Of a stretch of 64,000 bases of DNA, positions 1 through 6,900 are shown one piece after another. Position numbers and translations under genes: made by a program. Origin of the DNA: Erwinia sp. JUb26 (lineage in GTDB: Bacteria > Pseudomonadota > Gammaproteobacteria > Enterobacterales > Enterobacteriaceae); assembly GCF_003751505.1 (NCBI RefSeq), contig NZ_RJVB01000003.1, positions 556,712-620,711 on the forward strand, read 5' to 3'. How positions within the stretch are numbered: position 1 is the first letter of the stretch; every line of letters starts with the position of its first letter. The notes under the pieces are model-generated. The model was not told where the DNA came from, searched no databases, and was given only the letters and a program-made list of their open reading frames with translations.

Positions 1-99
1 GATCACGCGGAATTTTTCTGCCGCAGAGGCGGGCGTTAACGGCAGCGCCGCCAGCAGGGCAACGCAGCACAATCCTTTAAACCAGTTCAGACGAGGCAT
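1..99 (-). CDS. sitA: SitA/YfeA-like metal ABC transporter binding protein, N-terminal part only
   Basis: Only the first 33 codons are in the window; the gene runs off the left edge. Translation from the ATG at 97-99 gives a Sec signal peptide (basic start, hydrophobic core rich in Leu/Ala, cleavage expected after PASA) followed by AEKFRVI, the usual mature start of cluster A-I manganese/iron binding proteins such as SitA and YfeA. An AGGAG ribosome site lies at 107-111. A Fur-box-like 19-mer sits about 110 bp upstream, fitting iron-regulated expression. In the family the protein binds Mn(II) or Fe(II) in the periplasm and delivers it to SitBCD/YfeBCD. The identification rests on a short stretch, so another member of the same family (ZnuA, AztC type) is possible. 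Confidence 0.6.
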   Translation of the reverse strand, partial: MPRLNWFKGLCCVALLAALPLTPASAAEKFRVI

Positions 100-207
100 C
101 AATGTTCTCCTGTAAGAAAGTTACGCAGGGCAATTAGCTGATGCTATGAGTTATAGCACAGGCTATAAATTTTTGAGAACAGAATTTACGCACAAATACA
201 TAAAATT

Positions 208-226
208 AATAATGATAATTATTTTC
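208..226. promoter_or_regulatory. Fur box upstream of sitA-like gene
   Basis: The 19-mer AATAATGATAATTATTTTC matches the classical Fur consensus GATAATGATAATCATTATC at 16 of 19 positions. It lies in AT-rich DNA between the divergent sitA-like gene and the PAS gene, nearer to the former. Fur with Fe(II) would repress here; MntR often acts at sit promoters as well, but I see no clear MntR site. Confidence 0.65.
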
Positions 227-240
227 ATTTTTTCGAGCGG

Positions 241-365
241 AATCTGACGGACCAGGCCATCCGAACTCGGATGGTTAGCCGTGGATCGTCGTGCCAGACG
301 CCGGGTGACTACCTCTTGACGGGGACGGTGGTCGGCATCAATCCGCCGGGCCTTTAGATTCTTTT
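241..365 (+). other. GC-rich self-complementary island, candidate structured RNA
   Basis: This 120-bp block is much richer in GC than the AT-rich DNA on both sides. Its ends can pair: AATCT (241-245) with AGATT (356-360), and AGGCC (254-258) with GGCCT (350-354). Inside is a perfect hairpin CCATCCG/CGGATGG with an AACT loop (257-274). A GGTCGGC/GCCGGGCC stem lies near the end, followed by TTTAGATTCTTTTT, which resembles an intrinsic terminator on the plus strand. It contains no convincing ORF. It could be a small RNA, a cis-acting leader for the PAS gene 170 bp downstream, or a small palindromic mobile element. I do not recognise a known riboswitch class. Confidence 0.35.
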
Positions 366-537
366 TGTGTCAATTACACCTTTCATTTTCCTATTTGCAA
401 CAATCATTTAACTTGATTTTGTAGGGTTATTGGCTATAAGATGCATTTCAAATGCAACTTATCTTTCGCATGATAACGATTCACAGACCTCACCTGCACT
501 GAGCAACCTCATCAGGTTAACGACAAGGAAATTTGCT

Positions 538-963
538 ATGAGCCAGACTCTTAAATCCGAACAGCTGCTGTCCGCCCTCGATAAAGTGATGGTGATCTCC
601 ACCACCGATCTGCAGGGCACCATCACCTACGTTAACGATCTGTTTTGCCAGTTGACCGGCTACAGCCGTGAAGAACTGCTGGGCCAGCCTCATAGCATCG
701 TGCGTCATCCGTCGGTACCCAAAGCGACCTACAAAGATATGTGGGACACCATCAAAGCGGGCAATATCTGGACCGGCATTATCCCGAACGTCGGCAAAGG
801 CGGCGGCCTGTATGTGGTCGATACCACCGTGCAGCCGCTGTACGACGAGCAGGGCGCTATCACTTCTTACATCAGCATCCGTCGGGTGATTAACGACCTG
901 ATGACCGATTTTGAAGCGGTGGAGTTCTCTAAAGAACAGTTCGACGAATTCTACGATAACTAA
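538..963 (+). CDS. Solo PAS-domain sensor protein resembling the Aer N-terminus
   Basis: The protein has 141 residues and is essentially one PAS domain. The stretch STTDLQGTITYVNDLF, then GYSREELLGQPHSIVRHP and KATYKDMW, closely follows the FAD-binding PAS domain of the aerotaxis receptor Aer (STTDLQ...GQPHNMVRHPDMPK...DMW). Unlike Aer it has no membrane segment, HAMP or signalling domain; only a short acidic tail follows. The start at 538 was chosen because an AAGGA ribosome site (525-529) precedes it; an upstream in-frame start at 430 adds non-PAS sequence. The next gene, a diflavin reductase, begins 9 bp after the stop, so the two are very likely cotranscribed and may form a redox sensor/reductase pair. 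Flavin binding is inferred from similarity only. Confidence 0.75.
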   Translation: MSQTLKSEQLLSALDKVMVISTTDLQGTITYVNDLFCQLTGYSREELLGQPHSIVRHPSVPKATYKDMWDTIKAGNIWTGIIPNVGKGGGLYVVDTTVQPLYDEQGAITSYISIRRVINDLMTDFEAVEFSKEQFDEFYDN

Positions 964-972
964 GACATCACT

Positions 973-2514
973 ATGGCCGATCTCATCGAACGTATCGTTA
1001 TTGGCTACGGTTCGGAATCGGGCAATGCCCGGGCGCTGGCACTGCGCCTGGGCGAGCAGCCTTTTCTGCACCCCTTCGCTCCGCAGGTTCTGGAGCTTAA
1101 CCATCTCTTTCAGGCAGAGCCGCGTTCCGGCGATTTGCTGCTGATCGTCTCCAGCTCGTTTGGCGATGGCGAACCTCCGGCCAACGCGGAACAGTTTATT
1201 GACCAGCTGCAACACTATGCGGGGGCTGACGGCCTGCACTACGCTATTTTTGGCCTTGGCGATACCGCCTATCCCAACTTTTGTGGCTTCACCAAAACGC
1301 TTGATGCGGCACTGGCGGAGCATGGGGCACGTAGCGTCATTAACCGTGTGGATGCCGATGCCGCGTTTGACGGCTTTTTCTCCCAGTGGCTGGCGGTGCT
1401 GGAAAAAGTGCTTAACGGCGATGAACAGGCGGGGCGCGATCTGCACCTGCAGGTAACCGCCTGGAGTGAAGATAACGCCTTTGCTGCGCCGGTCGTTGAA
1501 CGCCGTCGACTCAGCGCCGAAGCACCCTACGCGTGGCATATCCGCCTGAATATTACCGATAGCGGCATCCACTACCGCGCCGGGGATACGCTCTATCTCC
1601 AGCCGGAAAATGATGCCGATCTACTGGCAGCCCTCAGCAACTGGCTTGGCCGCAGCGACGCTGCCGACGCCCTGCGCCGCCGGGAACTGCGGCAGATAAG
1701 CAAAACCACGCTGCGCGAGCTGGCGAAGCTCTCCGCTAGCGATGAGCTAAAGGCACTGCTGAAAATCAGCCAGCGCAAAACGCTGGAGGCATACCTTTAC
1801 GGCGCTGACCTGCTTGATGTGCTCGAAGATTTCTGCACGCCGCAGTCGGTGACGCTGGACGCGCTGCTGGAGCTGCTGCCTGGCTGCCTGCCGCGCGCTT
1901 ACTCTATCGCCTCCCGCCCCGATACGGAGATCGTCGATCTGTGCGTGCGTGAAGTGTGCTATGAACGCCGCAACCGGGGGCGCAAGGGTGTGGCAACCGG
2001 CTGGCTGCTGGGTGACAACGGTGCGATGCGCATATTCAGCCGTGCAAACCCGGGGTTCTGGTTACCGAAGGACGAAAGTGCGCCGCTGCTGCTGATCGGC
2101 ACCGGCACCGGTATCGCGCCGCTGATCGGGCTGCTACGCGAGCAGGCAACGGAGAGCGCGACGACGCGTGAAACCTGCCTGATCTTCGGTGAAAAGCGCC
2201 GGGAGGGGGATTTCCTCTATCAGAGCGAGCTGGAGGAGCTTGAGCAGCAGGGCACTATCGGCCAGCTGATTACCGCCTTCTCGCGCGACGGGGCCAGCAA
2301 ATACTACGTGCAGGATGCGATAGCAGAGCATGCTGAGTACATCAGCGCGATGCTACAGCGCGGCGCGCACGTTTATCTGTGCGGCAACAAGCAGCATCTG
2401 GAAGGCGCGGTAGAAGATGCGCTGACGGCGGTATGTGGATTAGAAGGTCAGGGCGAAGAGACGCTGTGGCAGCAGCTTGCGCAGCAGGGGCGGCTGCATC
2501 TGGAGCTTTACTAA
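973..2514 (+). CDS. Diflavin NADPH reductase, CysJ/cytochrome-P450-reductase type
   Basis: The protein has 513 residues with three parts. An N-terminal flavodoxin domain (about 8-150) carries the FMN motif GYGSESGNA and SSSFGDGEPP. A CysJ-type FAD-binding domain with a helical insert (about 185-370) carries the FAD motif RAYSIAS. A C-terminal NAD(P)-binding domain carries GTGTGIAPLIG and ends in an aromatic residue (LELY), as in ferredoxin reductase relatives. The family passes electrons from NADPH through FAD and FMN to a partner protein. No sulfite reductase hemoprotein gene is adjacent. The only cotranscribed gene is the Aer-like PAS protein, which may be its partner. It is slightly shorter than CysJ (about 600 residues). 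Confidence 0.8.
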   Translation: MADLIERIVIGYGSESGNARALALRLGEQPFLHPFAPQVLELNHLFQAEPRSGDLLLIVSSSFGDGEPPANAEQFIDQLQHYAGADGLHYAIFGLGDTAYPNFCGFTKTLDAALAEHGARSVINRVDADAAFDGFFSQWLAVLEKVLNGDEQAGRDLHLQVTAWSEDNAFAAPVVERRRLSAEAPYAWHIRLNITDSGIHYRAGDTLYLQPENDADLLAALSNWLGRSDAADALRRRELRQISKTTLRELAKLSASDELKALLKISQRKTLEAYLYGADLLDVLEDFCTPQSVTLDALLELLPGCLPRAYSIASRPDTEIVDLCVREVCYERRNRGRKGVATGWLLGDNGAMRIFSRANPGFWLPKDESAPLLLIGTGTGIAPLIGLLREQATESATTRETCLIFGEKRREGDFLYQSELEELEQQGTIGQLITAFSRDGASKYYVQDAIAEHAEYISAMLQRGAHVYLCGNKQHLEGAVEDALTAVCGLEGQGEETLWQQLAQQGRLHLELY

Positions 2515-2532
2515 TCCGTCAGGTTAGTCGCA

Positions 2533-2568
2533 GATGTTCGCTTCAGTCACTTTTTTGGAGCGAACATC
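2533..2568. terminator. Inverted repeat between convergent genes
   Basis: GATGTTCGCT (2533-2542) pairs perfectly with AGCGAACATC (2559-2568) around a 16-nt loop that contains six T residues. It lies just after the diflavin reductase and before the 3' end of the convergent DeoR-type gene, so it may act as a terminator. The T-run lies in the loop rather than after the stem, so the mechanism is uncertain. Confidence 0.4.
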
Positions 2569-2648
2569 ATTCGTTGTCGCCGACCTGCGCAGGTAAACCC
2601 TTTGCCATCAGAGGGTCAGTTCGACTGATGGCGCGGCAAGCCCCGCCA

Positions 2649-3353
2649 TTAAATCACCGCAATCTGCAACTTTGCCAGCGCCTGGCTCATCTTGTCATTC
2701 AGGCTCTCTTCCACAATCAGCGTACTGGCTAACTCAAGGCCGCCGATCACAAAGGCCGAGGCGGAATTCAGCTTTTCCGGTGATGCCATCACCACGGTTT
2801 CGGCGGCGCGTTCTGAAAGTGCGCGCTTCACGCAGGATTCTTCATAGTTTGCGGTGGTAAATCCGGCAGTGGGATGAATGCCCGTCACGCCCATAAAGAA
2901 CAGGTCGGCATGAATGCGCTGGATGGATTCGATCATCGCCGCGCCGACCGTCACCAGCGAGTGCTTGTATAACTGGCCGCCAATCAGAATCACCTCGGCC
3001 AGCGGATGATCGACCATGCTGACCGCAATGCTCGGGCTGTGGGTGACCAGCGTAAACGGCAGCGTTTTCGGGATCAGCCGGACCATTTCTCCAGTAGTGG
3101 TGCCCCCGTCCACGATTACCACGTTGCCCGGCTTAATCAGTGCCGCTGCTTTCTGAGCGATAATCTTTTTTGCCTGAGTTTGCACGTTTTTGCGCGTTTC
3201 ATAGGGCGCGATGGCTGTTGAAACCGCCAGCGCGCCGCCGTGCACTCGCTGAAGTTTCCCCTCGGCGGCCAGTTCCCGGAGATCGCGGCGGATAGAGTCT
3301 TCAGAGATGGCGGGGAAATTCAGGATGCGAAAACCATCATGCTGATTCAGCAT
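2649..3353 (-). CDS. DeoR/GlpR-family transcriptional regulator with abnormal N-terminus
   Basis: The C-terminal sugar-phosphate-binding domain is intact: VIVDGGTTTGEMVRLIP, the GGQLYKHSLVTVG segment and DLFFMGVTGIHP are typical. The recognition helix of the N-terminal winged helix (AISEDSIRRDLRELAAEGKLQRVHGGA) is also present. From the ATG used here (234 residues) the first helices of the HTH are missing. The reading frame stays open upstream for about 30 codons and includes SQYRIQRQMLNQ, which looks like the start of a DeoR HTH but has no ATG, GTG or TTG start and appears several residues short. It therefore either uses a rare start or is decaying at its 5' end. Targets are unknown. Confidence 0.65.
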   Translation of the reverse strand: MLNQHDGFRILNFPAISEDSIRRDLRELAAEGKLQRVHGGALAVSTAIAPYETRKNVQTQAKKIIAQKAAALIKPGNVVIVDGGTTTGEMVRLIPKTLPFTLVTHSPSIAVSMVDHPLAEVILIGGQLYKHSLVTVGAAMIESIQRIHADLFFMGVTGIHPTAGFTTANYEESCVKRALSERAAETVVMASPEKLNSASAFVIGGLELASTLIVEESLNDKMSQALAKLQIAVI

Positions 3354-3446
3354 CTGGCGCTGAATTCGGTATTGGCTCAGGGCGGCGACAGGGCTGGATA
3401 ATGCTGTAGGTAAGTGGGTAAGAAATTTGCGCAGCGCGAAGCGGAT

Positions 3447-3464
3447 GTTATGTTATTTCATAAC
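3447..3464. promoter_or_regulatory. Zur-like palindrome
   Basis: GTTATG (3447-3452) and CATAAC (3459-3464) form a perfect inverted repeat around TTATTT. The sequence GTTATGTTATTTCATAAC differs only in its centre from Zur-type sites such as the one before aztC. It lies about 100 bp upstream of the small secreted Cys-rich gene and just behind the DeoR-type gene, so it could regulate either. Confidence 0.4.
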
Positions 3465-3566
3465 CAATCAGGTTAATCTCCAGTTTTTAAACTAAAACCG
3501 TTTCACCCAAGGCCCGCGGTCGTTAAGACAGCCCGACAGTGCCCGGAATGTTCATTAGGGGTTCAG

Positions 3567-3818
3567 ATGAAAATCAGTAAAATTATTGCGCTCTCTCTGA
3601 CGATGGCCTCAGCCCAGGCGCTGGCCTTTCAGGCGAAAGAGACTCAAATTTCCGCTCCGTCGCAGGATCAGTTAAAAACCGCTGAAAATGTGCTTATCGG
3701 CAACGTCTATAACCCGCACGGGGTGCGAGGGCAGGCCAGTGCCTTTGCCACCTGCGCCGCCGTCCCGGTCGCCGGATGCGGCTGCCCGTTCTGCACCCAG
3801 CTGCGCAGCCGGGCATAA
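3567..3818 (+). CDS. Small secreted Cys-rich protein of unknown function
   Basis: The protein has 83 residues. The first 20 form a clear Sec signal peptide (MKISK start, hydrophobic core, ALA cleavage site before FQAKETQ). The mature part is about 63 residues and ends in a cysteine cluster: one Cys in ATCAA, then GCGCPFC close to the C-terminus, giving four Cys in about 15 residues. A purine-rich AGGGGTTCAG precedes the ATG. I do not recognise a family. The position next to aztDC and a Zur-like palindrome upstream suggest a role in periplasmic metal or thiol handling, but this is inference. A terminator hairpin follows within 15 bp. Confidence 0.55.
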   Translation: MKISKIIALSLTMASAQALAFQAKETQISAPSQDQLKTAENVLIGNVYNPHGVRGQASAFATCAAVPVAGCGCPFCTQLRSRA

Positions 3819-3830
3819 ACCGCAAGCCAC

Positions 3831-3862
3831 GCCGCCGGGGCCTGTTCCGGCGGCGGTGCTTT
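3831..3862. terminator. Intrinsic terminator between convergent genes
   Basis: GCCGCCGG (3831-3838) pairs with CCGGCGGC (3847-3854) and is followed by GGTGCTTTTA. It separates the small Cys-rich gene on the plus strand from aztD on the minus strand. Confidence 0.65.
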
Positions 3863-3868
3863 TACCTG

Positions 3869-5140
3869 TTAATGCGTGTGTTCGTGGCTATGAGCGTGCT
3901 CATGGCTGTGACCCTGTTCATCGTGCGCGTGCCCGCCGCCGTGAACTTTGCCCGATCCGCCCACCGCCACGATATTAAACGGCTGTCCTGCCACCGCGAT
4001 CTCGCCGGTTTCTTTAAACGCCACCGCATCCAGCACGTGGATTTTGCTTTTCAGCGGATCGGTCACGAAGATTTTGCTGTCCGCCACGGCAATGCGCGGG
4101 CGCGGATCGTTCCAGTGGCCGTCCATTGAGTAGGGTTCGGTGACCTTCACCGACTGGGTAATCTGCCCCTTCAGCACGTCAATCTGATTCAGCTTGCCGT
4201 CTTCTGTAAACACGTAGGCGAATTTCGGCCGCACCGGGTCAACGGTAAAATGCACGCGGCGGGTTGGCAGCTGGATCAACCGGAAGCTGTCCGCTTCTGT
4301 CGGGTCAATCAGCACCAGGCGGTCCGGGCCGTAGTTGCCAATAAAGTACTGCATGCCCTTACCGCCAATCAGCGTGGAGGTGCTGCCTTCCGGCAGTGAT
4401 TTTGCGTAAGGCAGATGCTTAATCACCGGCGCATCGTCATTTTGCGTGATAAGCAGCAGGCCGGTAGCGCAGGAGAGGGCATAGATATTGCCCGAACCGG
4501 CAGAACCGTGTAGTCCCGGGCAGGCAGCATCTTCGCCGACTTTATTTCCTTTCAGGTCAACCACCCGCGCGCCGATGGGGCGCTTAGTAGCATCTTCAGG
4601 ATTCGGAATAGAAACCACCGCGAAACCATCGTACGGCACCGCGACGCCGTGATGCGCGGCTACAACACTCACTTTGGCCGCATCATTTTTGCCCGCCAGT
4701 ACCGCATGCTCGGTCAGCAGCTGCGCGCTATTTTCACCATCAAACCACTGCGCAACCTTGCCCTGGCGCTCCACAAAGTGGCCGGGTTTTTTGCCGTCCA
4801 GCTCCACCTTCAGCAGCTTCGCATCGTCGATATCGATATCGGCATGATCGCCGTGATCGTGGAAGGCAATGCCGGAAGAGATCGTCGACACCACGTTGGC
4901 GCTGCCCTGAATCGCAAATACCACCGCGCCGCTCTCGGTGCGCGAAAGGCTGGCCGGGCCTTTCACGTTAAGCGTCGCCAGCTTATCGCCGTCCAGCGCA
5001 TCAATCACATTGATCGTTGGTTTATCGTGGTCGGCGACAAACAGCCGCCAGGCGTTAACGTCCTCTTCAGCCTGTGCGGAACCCGCCGCGAAGCCTAGCA
5101 GCAGCGCGGAAATCGCCGCTGATAAAATACGTTTTTTCAT
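3869..5140 (-). CDS. aztD: Zinc metallochaperone AztD-like beta-propeller protein
   Basis: The protein has 423 residues with a signal peptide (MKKRILS start, cleavage near SAQA). Several WD/YVTN-like repeats follow, as in AztD, the periplasmic zinc chaperone that hands Zn(II) to AztC. Visible metal-ligand clusters are HDHGDHADIDIDD about 100 residues in, and a His-rich C-terminus with repeated HxH motifs (GHAHDEQGHSHEHAHSHEHTH region). The start at 5140 is preferred over 5152 because GGAG lies at proper spacing before it. It lies downstream of aztC on the same strand with a 42-bp gap, so both should be driven by the Zur-box promoter. AztA (ATPase) and AztB (permease) genes are not next to it in this window. 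Confidence 0.85.
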   Translation of the reverse strand: MKKRILSAAISALLLGFAAGSAQAEEDVNAWRLFVADHDKPTINVIDALDGDKLATLNVKGPASLSRTESGAVVFAIQGSANVVSTISSGIAFHDHGDHADIDIDDAKLLKVELDGKKPGHFVERQGKVAQWFDGENSAQLLTEHAVLAGKNDAAKVSVVAAHHGVAVPYDGFAVVSIPNPEDATKRPIGARVVDLKGNKVGEDAACPGLHGSAGSGNIYALSCATGLLLITQNDDAPVIKHLPYAKSLPEGSTSTLIGGKGMQYFIGNYGPDRLVLIDPTEADSFRLIQLPTRRVHFTVDPVRPKFAYVFTEDGKLNQIDVLKGQITQSVKVTEPYSMDGHWNDPRPRIAVADSKIFVTDPLKSKIHVLDAVAFKETGEIAVAGQPFNIVAVGGSGKVHGGGHAHDEQGHSHEHAHSHEHTH

Positions 5141-5182
5141 GCTTATCTCCATCTTTAACTATTTCCCAGAATAATGAGTCGG

Positions 5183-6124
5183 TTACTTTTTCCCGATGGC
5201 GGCGGCCGCAAGCGTTGTAGCGTTATGCTCCATCATGGCGAGATAGGTGGCGGCGGGGCCGTCTTCGGCGGACAGTGCATCGGAGTAAAGCGTTCCGGCA
5301 ACGTGCAGCCCGGCTTCGCTGGCGATCTGCTGTACCAGCCGCGGATTAGAAATGTTCTCAGCGAAAATGGCGGAGGCGCGGCGGGTTTTTATCTCCCTTA
5401 AAATTCCGGCGACGTCCGCCGCCGAGGCTTCAGACTCCGTGGATACGCCCTGCGGCGAAAGGAAATGGATGCCGTAAGCCTCTTCGAAATAGCGGAAGGC
5501 ATGATGCCCGACGACCACGGTGCGCTCCTCCGGCGGCATCTGCTGAATTGCGGCGGTGATTCTGCCGTCCAGCACGTTCAGTTTTTCCGCGTAGCGGTGG
5601 GCGTTCTGCTGATAAAACGCGCAGTTATCCTTATCCGTCGCGCAGAACGCTTCGGTAATATTCTTCACGTAAATTTTCGCATTGGCGACGGACTGCCAGG
5701 CGTGCGGATCGAACGGAGCGGCATGGAACACCGCCTTGCCGTTGTTAAAGTGATAATGCCCACCTGCCGGATCGCGCAGGATCGTGGCGTCATTGGTCGT
5801 TTCAACAACCGGCGCGGTGCTCTCGCTGGAGCGGATCAGCCTTGTCATAAAGCCTTCCAGCTTCAGGCCGTTAATCAGAATCACATCGGCTTTTGCCATC
5901 GCGATTGCGTCGGCGGGGGACGGTTCATAGACGTGCGCATCGCCGTTTGGTCCAACGATCGTGCGCAGCGTAATGCGGTCTTCACCAATATTTTTCGCCA
6001 TATCGCCAATAATTGAGAAGCTGGCGATCACATTAATTTTGGCGTTTGCCTGCGCGGCAGCAAACAGCGACAGCATGAATGCCATCACCAGCGATAACGC
6101 GGGCAGGCCGGGCTTCTTCATCAC
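5183..6124 (-). CDS. aztC: Zinc-binding periplasmic protein AztC-like
   Basis: The protein has 313 residues with a Sec signal peptide ending near AQANA and mature start KINVIASFSIIGDMAKNIG, typical of cluster A-I (ZnuA/PsaA/AztC) metal binding proteins. Expected Zn ligands are visible: His in DAHVYEPSP, His in FDPHAWQS, His in VGHHAFRYF and an acidic residue in YSDALS. It lacks the long His-rich loop of ZnuA, which fits AztC, where a dedicated chaperone (AztD, next gene) supplies zinc. A strong Zur-like palindrome lies 62-83 bp upstream. The cognate ABC transporter is not in this window, so it must be encoded elsewhere or a ZnuBC-type system is used. Confidence 0.85.
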   Translation of the reverse strand: MMKKPGLPALSLVMAFMLSLFAAAQANAKINVIASFSIIGDMAKNIGEDRITLRTIVGPNGDAHVYEPSPADAIAMAKADVILINGLKLEGFMTRLIRSSESTAPVVETTNDATILRDPAGGHYHFNNGKAVFHAAPFDPHAWQSVANAKIYVKNITEAFCATDKDNCAFYQQNAHRYAEKLNVLDGRITAAIQQMPPEERTVVVGHHAFRYFEEAYGIHFLSPQGVSTESEASAADVAGILREIKTRRASAIFAENISNPRLVQQIASEAGLHVAGTLYSDALSAEDGPAATYLAMMEHNATTLAAAAIGKK

Positions 6125-6185
6125 ATCACTCTCCTGATTTTATCCCTGGCGGAAAGCCATAAAGGCATACAAAAATTTACACAAT

Positions 6186-6207
6186 GAAACGTTATAACAT
6201 AACACTT
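6186..6207. promoter_or_regulatory. Zur box upstream of aztCD
   Basis: GAAACGTTATAACATAACACTT contains the near-palindrome GTTATAACATAAC, matching the enterobacterial Zur consensus (TGTTATANTATAACA core with GAAA/TTTC flanks). It is 62 bp before the aztC start codon. Zur bound to zinc would repress aztCD, so the genes would be induced by zinc starvation. Confidence 0.75.
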
Positions 6208-6470
6208 GATGATGCAAACGATTATTGATTCCGAGGTTTGGTTAAGAAAGTGAGTGAACAGCCGCTCTCAAGCGAGGCGTTGAAGGGTGTGGATCTGGGG
6301 AAGCGTCAAAGACAAAATATAGCTAAAAAAGATAGGCCGGGGCCATCAATTTGCAGCCTACTGACCGGGGATAAGCAGTTCCTGCCAGGAAGGGGTTCAG
6401 AGAAATTAATCAGATAATACAAGAATCTACTAATACATTCTGAGAAAAAATTACAGCATACTACGCCACG

Positions 6471-6782
6471 GTGCTTGAGGCCTTTTGTCTGGTCTCATGC
6501 GAATGCGACGGAGACAAAAAGCAGAAAGCCCCGAAGGTAATTTTTCAATCACCAACGAGGCCTACTGATCGTCCGAACAACGTGACTGTAGCCTCTTACC
6601 CGTCGAAAGACAAGGAGTACGGCTATGAGATTGCCACCCGCTGTTATTATCGTGTGTTTGCTAATCATCTGCATGACACTGTTAATATTTACCTGGCTGA
6701 CACGCGAAACGCTCTGCGAATTGCGCTGGAAGGAGGCAGATCGGGAGGTTGCTGCATTATTCATGGCTTACGAATCCGGTAA
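6471..6782 (+). other. Leader reading frame overlapping hok (possible mok)
   Basis: An open frame from a GTG at 6471 runs through the Sok target and overlaps almost all of hok in another frame, ending 4 bp before the hok stop. This is the layout of mok, whose translation is needed for hok translation in classical hok/sok loci. The true mok start is uncertain: ATG codons at 6497 and 6503 open a different, short frame that ends at 6568. The protein itself has no recognisable domain. It is listed as a regulatory reading frame. Confidence 0.35.
6514..6578 (-). ncRNA. sok: Sok-type antisense RNA of a hok/sok locus
   Basis: On the minus strand a good promoter is visible: TTGTCT (6608-6613) and TACAGT (6585-6590) with 17-bp spacing, giving a start near 6578. 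Transcription would end after the hairpin formed by 6528-6561 (GCCTCG pairing with CGGGGC, plus an inner GGTNAT/ATNACC stem), followed by TTTCTGCTTTTT. The resulting RNA of about 65 nt has the length and position of Sok RNA. Its complement AGAAAGCCCCGAAGGTAATT resembles the Sok target of plasmid R1. Sok blocks translation of the leader frame and thereby of hok. Confidence 0.65.
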
Positions 6783-6786
6783 GTAG
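6625..6786 (+). CDS. hok: Hok/Gef-family type I toxin
   Basis: The protein has 53 residues. It has one membrane segment (about 6-24, [19 protein letters not shown]) followed by [10 protein letters not shown] and the C-terminal signature [13 protein letters not shown], the standard Hok ending. An AAGGAG ribosome site lies at 6612-6617. The family depolarises the inner membrane when the stable mRNA is processed and translated in cells that have lost the antisense Sok RNA. The Sok promoter and antisense hairpin lie upstream, so the locus looks complete. All conserved features (Cys residues, CEL motif, ESGK end) are present, so it may be functional. Confidence 0.9.
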   Translation: MRLPPAVIIVCLLIICMTLLIFTWLTRETLCELRWKEADREVAALFMAYESGK

Positions 6787-6795
6787 CAACCCGCG

Positions 6796-6816
6796 CGGGG
6801 GAATCATTCCCCCGCT
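6796..6816 (+). terminator. Hairpin in the 3' part of hok mRNA
   Basis: GCGGGGGAAT (6796-6805) pairs with ATTCCCCCGC (6807-6816). It sits directly after the hok stop codon, where hok mRNAs carry a stable 3' stem and fold-back element that keeps the full-length message untranslated. Confidence 0.55.
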
Positions 6817-6860
6817 AACGGGCTTATCACTCGTTGTGACGACGTCCAAAAGCACTGTCT

Positions 6861-6892
6861 ACGGGGTTATCAGTTAGCGCTGATAACCCCGT
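6861..6892. terminator. Bidirectional terminator between hok and OYE gene
   Basis: ACGGGGTTATCAG (6861-6873) and CTGATAACCCCGT (6880-6892) form a perfect 13-bp stem with a TTAGCG loop. CCTTTTCAT follows on the plus strand. It ends 8 bp before the 3' end of the convergent oxidoreductase gene. Confidence 0.8.
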
Positions 6893-6900
6893 CCTTTTCA

